Both the position numbers and the translations under genes were made by a program. Below the pieces are notes generated by a model that was given only the letters and a program-made list of their open reading frames with translations, had not been told where the DNA came from and made no database searches. A stretch of 64,000 nucleotides of DNA from Arbacia lixula (Eukaryota; Echinodermata; Echinoidea; Arbacioida; Arbaciidae): the NCBI GenBank assembly GCA_963669155.1, contig OZ022576.1, positions 37,230,807-37,294,806 on the forward strand. The letters run 5' to 3'. Below, one piece after another: positions 58,201 to 64,000 of the stretch (position 1 is the stretch's first letter; every line of letters starts with the position of its first letter).

Positions 58201-59377
58201 GAACCTGCATGGAAAAAAAAGAGAAAACCAGTAAAAAATAAAATCCACTATATCACGACTATGGTACATGACTGTCTTTCATGTTGAGTCAAATGAAAAT
58301 GGTTCCTTCTTTTTAAAAGGTAAAGGTGTGTGAAAATTAAAACTGTACTTCAAGGGATTAGTTAATGTCTATGTGTGCTTAGGTAGAAGGGTAGGACATT
58401 AGATTCACCAACTGTATTTCGGCAACTGGACCATCTAAATTATTATTTTAAATACCTTGTTAAATGGCGGACTGATCGGTCAACATGTATCAGATCTTTT
58501 AATCTTTAACTGAATTTTCGTGTGGACTCTACGCTCTGGGTTATGCTGTACAAAGTTATGTGGCTTTTTTGGACTGAGCTGGAATTTAAAGAAATCCAGT
58601 ATGTTCAAGACTTCATCAATTTAAGTCTCAACTGAATGCTTGTACATATGGTGAGTGTATTCAGGATTATGTCGAGTTTTAGTATTTGATGAATTTAGTT
58701 TTTGTGCAATCTTTATCCATGCTTTTTCATAGCTCTTTCACTCTCCCTCTGTTCCATCATCTGTATGTTTAGCTTGCTTTACATTTTCTACTTAAAGCGC
58801 ATACCAGTACTAGCTTATTTTGTAACAGAAGCTGAAAAACGTTTACATGTGTTGGGAAAGGGAAAATATGTTAGGTAACTTTCTTGAACATGTGGTGCAC
58901 AACTGTGTAACATGCAGTGCAAAGAGAGCAAGAAAAATAAGTATTCTAAAAATGACAACATTTCTGGCAATCAATCTCACCCTTGGACTAATATAATTTT
59001 TTGGGGGGTGAAACTATGCAAATAAGGTGTAGGGTTAGGGTTACATTTAGAATAAGGGTTACAGTTCGGGTCAGGGTTAGGTCAGAGTTATCATTACATT
59101 TAAGGTTATAGATTTCATCACCTTTCAGGGACATGAACCACAAAATCACATTAGGCTTAGCGCTCACAATGTAGGTTACTTAAATAAACAGACTCACTGC
59201 AACAGACGTCAGGCCACACTGGCTGTCCACCCTGTGAGTGACCAGCTTTCCTTTATCGGCTGTCTTCAGCTTCTCTACCGCAGCCTTCAGATCCGAGTCA
59301 TCTGGCGTCTCCTTCTTGGCTACCTTGGCTTGGCCTTTAGCCGCTTTGGTGGGCGCGCTTCGCTTCCTGGGAGGCAT
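48913..59377 (-). CDS. PARP3: PARP3, poly(ADP-ribose) polymerase family member (11 coding exons)
   Basis: The joined exons are 59377-59198, 58204-58076, 56602-56405, 55994-55862, 54924-54701, 54151-54089, 53670-53572, 52428-52342, 51204-51027, 50232-50086 and 49088-48913. They give 1614 bases, 537 residues and a stop, close to human PARP3. Residues 1-59 are a short Lys-rich N-terminus. The WGR domain spans about 60-170 (RWGRV at 99-103). The helical regulatory domain is about 180-305 and the ADP-ribosyltransferase domain about 315-537. The catalytic H-Y-E triad is intact: His389 in WHGTN, Tyr419 in GIYLAS and Glu516 in QSEYLLY. All introns are GT-AG with consistent phase. The family is nuclear, is activated by DNA breaks, mono-ADP-ribosylates proteins and DNA ends, and helps end joining. 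WGR plus a short N-terminus excludes PARP1. PARP2 is less likely given the match to PARP3 segments such as CMLNQTNI and VVAAILKTGLRIMPHSGGRV. Confidence 0.93.
49131..49266. repeat. (CT)n tract in PARP3 intron 10
   Basis: CT repeat with small interruptions on the plus strand (AG on the PARP3 sense strand). Confidence 0.95.
49289..49523. mobile_element. MITE with long inner hairpin
   Basis: The left stem 49341-49413 (GTTTTTCACCAAGCTGTTCG...ACGACTGGTGATC) pairs with the right stem 49444-49510 (GATCACCAG...CTTGGTGAAAC) over about 65 bp. The outer ends GGCCCATATTCAC and GGGGGATGTTTCACC-like sequence are degenerate. It lies in PARP3 intron 10. Confidence 0.75.
50086..50232 (-). CDS. PARP3: PARP3 coding exon 10
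   Basis: Acceptor TATTCTGCAG and donor CCAG|GTCAGT. It encodes GSCSDGRAVMFLNEAALG, then VEHHVMCNQSQLTAAPGK and VIAKGQQEP, within the catalytic domain. It matches the human region containing FLGEVALGREHH. Confidence 0.92.
50293..50709. mobile_element. PARP3-intron MITE, copy 1
   Basis: Starts ACAGAATGTCCCTTTTTC and ends GCAAAAAGGGTACCCTGT. It shares many ordered blocks with 56643-57094, for example GTGAAACTC(AG)CAGGAATC, GACCATAGCGCACA and ATT(A)TGGGAGGGAAG. Confidence 0.75.
51027..51204 (-). CDS. PARP3: PARP3 coding exon 9
   Basis: Acceptor GAATGACAG and donor TACG|GTAAGA. It encodes DARFAAHKNITNRRLLWHGT, then NVAVVAAILKTGLRIMPHSG and GRVGRGIYLASENAKSRGY. It contains catalytic His389 and Tyr419. 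Confidence 0.95.
51677..52229. mobile_element. DNA element with perfect 14-bp terminal repeats in PARP3 intron 8
   Basis: TTACCGTACTGACC at 51677-51690 and GGTCAGTACGGTAA at 52216-52229 are exact inverses. Adjacent GGCGTATAAGCC and degenerate CGGCACCCGC-like blocks continue the similarity. The total length is 553 bp with no transposase frame. Confidence 0.8.
52342..52428 (-). CDS. PARP3: PARP3 coding exon 8
   Basis: Acceptor CCTCTGCAG and donor GAG|GTGAGC. There are 29 codons, YLKTYIDNTSCGNDGKQLLE then IWKMDREGE, at the junction of the regulatory and catalytic domains. Confidence 0.92.
53572..53670 (-). CDS. PARP3: PARP3 coding exon 7
   Basis: Acceptor CATGGCAACAG and donor AAG|GTATTT, a less common donor. 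There are 33 codons, LAAGDAVPNPLDVKYGLLKC then KLERLDSACQEFK, corresponding to human HPLDRDYQLLKCQLQLLDSG. Confidence 0.9.
54089..54151 (-). CDS. PARP3: PARP3 coding exon 6
   Basis: Acceptor TTTCCTCCAG and donor GCG|GTAAGA. There are 21 codons, VLGDIEIAQTMQKEKSKTEKA, written in two parts: VLGDIEIAQTM and QKEKSKTEKA. This is the end of the helical regulatory domain. Confidence 0.9.
54701..54924 (-). CDS. PARP3: PARP3 coding exon 5
   Basis: Acceptor ATGCATCTAG and donor TTG|GTAAGG. Two bases complete Asp214, then 74 codons follow, including VKKMPLGNLSKAQIAKGFEA, FYTIIPHSFGRKIPPVID and KKDMLL. This is the hallmark regulatory-domain sequence of PARP1/2/3. Confidence 0.94.
55593..55734. mobile_element. 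Short hairpin MITE in PARP3 intron 4
   Basis: Arms of about 57 bp run from GGAAAAGTTGTCCCACAATT through CGCAGTCATACCCAATTCCA and back through TGGAATTGTGTATGACTGCG to TGGGATGTCTTTTCC. They close a loop of about 28 bases. Confidence 0.75.
55862..55994 (-). CDS. PARP3: PARP3 coding exon 4
   Basis: Acceptor CTCCCCCAG and donor ATTG|GTAAAG. There are 44 codons plus one base: LNELDTASGAKTVLPSTLDS, then ATQELVKLIFNEDMFKEQMT and KFEI. This is the start of the helical regulatory domain. Confidence 0.92.
56405..56602 (-). CDS. PARP3: PARP3 coding exon 3
   Basis: Acceptor CCTTGTCAG and donor AAG|GTAGGC. There are 66 codons, with GAKKFFCKKFTDKTKNKWEE and FKPVAGKYTLIEV, the C-terminal half of the WGR domain. 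Confidence 0.94.
56643..57094. mobile_element. PARP3-intron MITE, copy 2
   Basis: The left end is degraded (GGTGTTCCATTTGCAAAAG) and the right end intact (GCAAAAGGGACATTCTGT). The interior is collinear with 50293-50709. It lies in intron 2, starting about 40 bases upstream of the exon 3 acceptor. Confidence 0.75.
57399..57680. mobile_element. MITE with TTAAAGGC...GCCTTTAA ends
   Basis: The ends TTAAAGGCTTTCACGCGTCG and CGACGCGTGATCGAATGCCTTTAA are inverted copies, apart from a 3-base gap in one (second end given as CGACGCGTGATCG plus AATGCCTTTAA). The interior is GC-richer than the intron. TTAA at both borders is suggestive of piggyBac-type insertion, but the duplication cannot be proven. 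Confidence 0.75.
58076..58204 (-). CDS. PARP3: PARP3 coding exon 2
   Basis: Acceptor TTCCATGCAG and donor GTA|GTAAGT. There are 43 codons, VQDDYDCMLNQTNIGFNNNK then FYVIQLLRQFGPEYYVWTRW and GRV. This is the N-terminal half of the WGR domain with the signature WGR. A C run (58027-58053) lies just downstream in the intron. Confidence 0.94.
58250..59190. other. PARP3 intron 1 (coding), nothing else recognised
   Basis: AT-rich sequence with a TTAGGG-like degenerate patch (about 59029-59085: repeated GGTTAGGGTTA, GGGTTACAGTT, GGGTCAGGGTTAGG), but no exon or clear element. Confidence 0.5.
59198..59377 (-). CDS. PARP3: PARP3 coding exon 1
   Basis: Start codon at 59377-59375 in the context CATCATGCC. 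There are 60 codons, MPPRKRSAPTKAAKGQAKVA, then KKETPDDSDLKAAVEKLKTA and DKGKLVTHRVDSQCGLTSVA, with donor GCA|GTGAGT. The basic N-terminus is probably the nuclear-localising and DNA-contacting tail. VDSQCGLTS corresponds to human VDPTCPLSS. Confidence 0.93.
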
Positions 59378-59824
59378 GATGGATGGCTGCTAGATGCTGG
59401 ATGGATGTGGACTGGTAGAAAAACATCCATGGGCATACAAATTAAAAGCTGAATCCTAAATACATGTAGTACAACACTATAACATAAGCGCCTTGGCTTG
59501 AGCATCTGATTAAGATGGAAAGTGCGTTATATAAATTCTATGTATTTTATTAAAGGCTGATAGAGGATTATTGCATCTCTGGAAGTATGATGATGGCTGC
59601 TAGATGCTGAGGCTATAAAAGAAGTAGACAGGAATAACCGTCTCATTCGGGGGCATTCTTTAATCAAAATGACATTTTTGGACATACCCCCCGGAGCCAG
59701 ATGCAATCTCAGCGGATCCAACGTCCTATAGAGACTGATTTTTTGGTCTATAAAAGAAGAAGCTTCAGACCTACAAAGTACGACACTGTTATTATATTTT
59801 ATACTAAGTTATAGTTATACTTAC

Positions 59825-60020
59825 CACCAATACCCTGGTTTTTACACTTCAGTAATGTTGTTAGTTGATGAGCTGAATCATGAGATCACACGTGCACTGA
59901 CTCTTCAATTTAACCGAGTACCTGGATCACCGTTGTACTTGTAAGTTGTACGTTTATAACGTAAAAACTAGGCACCAGTCCGACACAATCGGAGATGAAT
60001 CATACACAGTCTAAACAAGA
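59825..60020 (-). other. Probable non-coding 5' exon of PARP3 (3' boundary defined)
   Basis: On the minus strand GGTATTGGTG|GTAAGT gives a strong donor at 59825. A matching acceptor, TTTTTCTACCAG, lies just before 59411 and would add 34 bases of leader (59411-59378) before the start codon. The 5' boundary is unknown, and 60020 is only a guess. Confidence 0.4.
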
Positions 60021-60299
60021 ACGTTATTTTACGAGGAATGGTTACGATATCAACCTCACTAAAAACGGGGGGATATCCTGGCCTGGCCTGGCCTGGTTGC
60101 ACAATACTCGGACTCACAGTTCACACATCAACTGATGTAGTTTTACATCTATCCCGGCAATTTGTAGCAAGAAAATACCGTTATTTCCTACGCTCACCTT
60201 TGGACGGCAAGCCTCAACTTGATGCCGACTCGACTCGGCTGAGGACTCAACGAGGAAGCTACATGTTTGCACATGCTGAAAATTGAATGACGTCAGATG

Positions 60300-62300
60300 T
60301 CAATGTAAAAATTTAGTCTTCTTTACAGGCGTTTAAGTTTTTTATTCGTGTGCCTAAAGATAAAAGAGATTTGTGTGTTACACCATCCACTAATGAGTTC
60401 CATGCATTTTGGTAGCAAGTATGATGTAAAAAAAATAAGTTCTTTCTTCGGTACATGATCCCATACTCCGTAGATGCAGTTTAATCCCTACTATGCCTAA
60501 AACCTACGCCGGATCATGAAGGCCTTTAACTTTAAAATGAGTTTGTCACTTGCGATAATGTTTCTATACCTATTTTTACATTTAACCATGCAGGTATAAT
60601 TTTTTCTTATTTTTCATCAATTTGCCCTGACGAGTATGTTACCATCATGCAATCTGACGTCCACTCTTAACATTTTGTGCATGTGACCAATAATTCTAAG
60701 CGCCTTGAGAAAAGAGTATGCATGAAGTGGGCGGGGCTGATAACAAGAAGACAGGCGACGACCGTCTCGCGTCGATTCATGGCCGATATTGTCGAGTGTA
60801 TTTTGATTCAAATAAGTGAATTTGTGATAGGCCTAATGTTCCTTGATTAGCAGAATGTTCTGCTCGAATTGGATAAGCTTATAACATCACACTTTGGGTA
60901 TGATATTTAAGCAGTAGGCTACTGAGTTGTTAATGACTCGGCCACTGTATTGTCTGTTCGGAGACAATGTTTTGATTGCTTGTAGATTGAAATAGAGATA
61001 TAAAAAGGAAATTTAATGAAAAATCTGAGTAATTAAAAAAATGGCAACTATGGAAATAAAACAATTGCTAGGTCAACAAAATCTCAAGATTTTAGACGAA
61101 TGTAACATGTTGTAGTTTGTTAACACCCAATCAAATTTGAATTAGATTTCATGGCAGTTTGATTTACATGAAAATAATTTTTTTCTTGTTGATATCGTTT
61201 ACGAAGAGCAGCACGTTTGCAATTACGGAAAAAAAAGTGGGCGTGGTCTCAAACTGAACCGGTTTCCATGGTAAAGCTACACTTGTTATTGAGAACTACC
61301 ACAGCTCACGAAATTACAAGACTATTTCCTTCCTACTAAGTTTTAATTCAACAACAACAACGCGAATAGGGCATATTGCCATACCATTCATTTCTTAATA
61401 GTGCAACTCGATCTGGATATACACAATATTGACAATCATATTCAAGTCTTTTCATTAACACTAGTTCAATACATTGGCGAGCATAGATCTACCTCAAAAA
61501 GAGCCCGTGGGTGCCAAATTCACTTCAACAAGAGGTGTATACATATCTTGTTACAGTGTACTTGTAAAATGCTGGCATTGACTACTAGGCACGACTAGAC
61601 TCGTTATCACACTGAGTAGATAATAAATGCCTGTATACTTTGTCTCCCCTTGCTCCCCTTTCTCTCAATTTCACAGTCATATTTTATGAGCCAATCTCCT
61701 CTCATTACAATGACCTATATGTTGTCAAGCAATTATATTAGTCTAATATGTCCGAAGTATTTCTTCAACAATAACCAAATTTCTGTAGCTTTGATTAGGT
61801 AAACCATGAATTTATTCAGCTTCCACCTTTAGCAGCCTCACACGAAAACGTACCAAATAAAATATTTTAGTAAACAAAATCTACAAGTCATATTAAGGTT
61901 TATGTGCGTTTATATTATTTCTCATCCTGCTAAACGACTCATTCGCCGTTCTTCTCTTTATTCATTCTTTCTCTCCAATGTAATGAAACCTCCAAGTAAT
62001 AGGAGAATATTTTGTACTTTCTCATATCCGTGAGATCACATCTCAATCATGTCAAGTCATCTTTCTTTTTTGTTACTTTAATATTCTGTTCCTCCTACGA
62101 TTGACTGGCAAACCTATCCTAGGTACTAGGCTGTGAGGTGCATGGGCACAACCCAGTCTATGAACAATTATGTCTGGAAACACAGACTATACCCTAATTC
62201 CATCCTCCCTCCTCAGAGGATCGAGCCATGATGTAATTAGGGCGTAGTCTGTGTTACAAGACATAGCACATAACACACATATGTGCTATTTAGTGTGACT
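60300..62300. other. Intergenic, no supported gene
   Basis: AT-rich sequence upstream of PARP3. A short (GGCCT)n stretch lies at about 60078-60096, just to the left. No exon, RNA gene or clear element was recognised. Confidence 0.55.
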
Positions 62301-62780
62301 TTAAAAGGTACAGTTTACCCTGGAAATTATTTTTGTTTCAGTAAACACAAACACATGAAAGAAAAACAATAAGAAAGGTTTGATGATAGTCCGTCAAAGG
62401 ATAATGAAGTTATGATATTTCTCTCCTATAATTATGTTGTGTACAATTTTTTTCGAAAATGTGGAAAAGCCGTTTTCACACACATACCTGTATCCTCGTT
62501 TAGTTCCAAACGGAATGTTGAGGAGTATTCCAAAGAAGAGGAAGAAGAAGAAGAAAAAAAAAATCCGTTGTCCAAAACAGGAAAAGAGCAATTTACTGTA
62601 CGCATCTTAAGGGAGAGGCAGAGAGCAACTCGCAGGTGACTTCACAGAATTGAAAATTAAAAAGATCAAAACTTCCTTATTCTTTGACGGATTTCCGTCA
62701 AACCTTCACTGATATGTTTTTTTCTCATATGTCTGCTTTTATTGAAACAAAAATAATTTCAGGGTGAACCATCCCTTTAA
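62301..62780. mobile_element. Palindromic MITE, copy 3 of 3
   Basis: Starts TTAAAAGGTACAGTTTACCC and ends AGGGTGAACCATCCCTTTAA. The inner ends are GGAAATTATTTTTGTTTCA and TGAAACAAAAATAATTTC (inverted copies). An internal GAA-rich stretch has expanded at about 62535-62562. Confidence 0.85.
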
Positions 62781-63120
62781 TAATCACAGTCAAAGAAAGA
62801 AAAAAATATGGGGTGGGGTGTATTTGTGGCGCTTATGAGTGTGTGTCTGTTTGTGTGTTTGTATGTATTACGTGTGTAGATGTGTAATCTGACAATGTAG
62901 CATGCTAAGCTGTGGCGAAAAATATGTAATCGAGCTCACTCGCAGCGTTTAGCTTCAATCCAGAACAATATTAATATTTATTTGAATATTTTCTGAATAT
63001 TTCGTTGGACGTATCATACTCTGTTGTATGTGAATATTGTACATGTACATACCGCCGTACCTCAGAATAGAGGATGTTTATTCATACACCCCTCCCCCTC
63101 CCCCCTCCCCCCCTCCCCCC

Positions 63121-63166
<46 letters not shown>

Positions 63167-63174
63167 GAGAGTGA

Positions 63175-63213
<39 letters not shown>

Positions 63214-64000
63214 TCTCGTCATTACGTCCCATCCGTCTTTACCCACTTGCAGCACCACAAATGCCTTTTCAACCAGCTGAGGATCTGAGCATAGGGTCCA
63301 TGATCTGAGCAGGGAGGTGTTACGAAGGAGTAGAAACCCGAGCATAATACATTCAATCATCTGTATGGGTTCTAAAGCGTGCTCATGAATGTCAAAAGCA
63401 TTCCATAATCATGACAATGCTTTGAAGTTCCATGTGCCGAGCCGACATTTAGCTGATGTCAACTTAAAAAGAAATTTCTTTAATTTCCCATTTGTCTGTA
63501 GACGTTTTGTTTTTGACAAATTTGTTTGCAAACTATAAGGAAGTTAACGGCAGATAATGACAGATCCTTTACTCTGCTTTTGTTTCGAAAAGTATTGAGG
63601 AATCATTAAAAATCGGACATATAAGCTATTTGTATTACTCACAGAATTCACAAATTTCTTCACTTTCCGACATCTTGTGCATTTGGGGGATTCAACCACA
63701 CTCAAAATGATATATTAAGCTGTGTATTATCATTAACGGCGTTTGTGTGTGTTTGCGTGAAACAGAGATATTTCACTTGAAAAATTTGTTTATTTTTGTT
63801 TGCTGATACCTGTTATGCTCATGGAAGTATTAATTCCATTAACAGAACGGGACAAGCGAAATGAGACTGTACATTTCTTTTGTTCTCTCTGAGAAGCCGT
63901 TGCCACACAATCATGTTCATAATTGTTCAAACACCTGAACAGCACCTGTTGAAAACACCATAACTTTTCAGCGGCTTGGCACATGGGTTCAAAGAAAGAA
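62781..64000. other. Intergenic, no supported gene
   Basis: Contains a C-rich patch (63090-63121), a GA run merging into a CA run (63123-63209) and otherwise AT-rich sequence to the window edge. Confidence 0.55.
63123..63209. repeat. (GA)n-(CA)n compound microsatellite
   Basis: A GA run to about 63175 is followed directly by a CA run. Confidence 0.95.

Noticed and set aside
59029-59085. Interstitial telomere repeat (TTAGGG-like)
   Set aside because: Only a few degenerate GGTTAGGGTTA-type units; too short and irregular.

Overview
This is a eukaryotic, intron-rich, AT-rich window packed with microsatellites and short inverted-repeat transposons. It reads as an animal genome, most likely an echinoderm and probably a sea urchin. 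The reasons are inference. A Pox neuro-class Pax gene is present, and vertebrates lack this class. Many palindromic mobile elements begin with cap-like motifs such as GGGCCCCGTT or TTAAAGGG. Long CT, CA and TAG tracts are common, and tRNA-derived SINEs are present. No bacterial features, CRISPR arrays or rRNA genes were seen.

Three genes can be supported by exon structure.
(1) About 2.4-3.9 kb, minus strand: the 5' end of an unrecognised secreted-protein or prohormone-like gene. It has a TATA box, a first coding exon with a signal peptide, and a second acidic exon joined in matching phase. The 3' end is not resolved and may lie beyond the left edge.
(2) 20.1-45.5 kb, plus strand: a complete Pox neuro-type Pax transcription factor gene. 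Six coding exons give 484 codons. The first exon has only four complete codons and is separated from the paired box by a 14.7-kb intron. The gene has no homeodomain or octapeptide and ends with a poly(A) signal at about 45.54 kb.
(3) 48.9-59.8 kb, minus strand: a complete PARP3 gene. Eleven coding exons give 537 codons with an intact H-Y-E catalytic triad. A non-coding 5' exon is likely. The Pax and PARP3 genes converge tail to tail across an AT-rich ORF-free stretch (about 45.6-48.9 kb).

The rest is intergenic or intronic DNA dominated by repeats. There is a palindromic MITE family in three copies (0.2, 45.7 and 62.3 kb). A composite of two inverted-repeat elements occurs at 1.2 and 15.2 kb. 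A nearly perfect long hairpin lies at 16.0-16.4 kb. A GC-rich 766-bp element with perfect 14-bp terminal repeats sits in a Pax intron. A degraded LINE fragment lies at 10.7-11.8 kb, with tRNA-derived SINEs at 8.8-9.1 and 10.2-10.5 kb. Several MITEs sit inside PARP3 introns. Most other open reading frames are translations of microsatellites or chance frames.

Exon boundaries were worked out by eye from splice-site consensus, reading phase and remembered family conservation. No alignment, transcript or database search was run.
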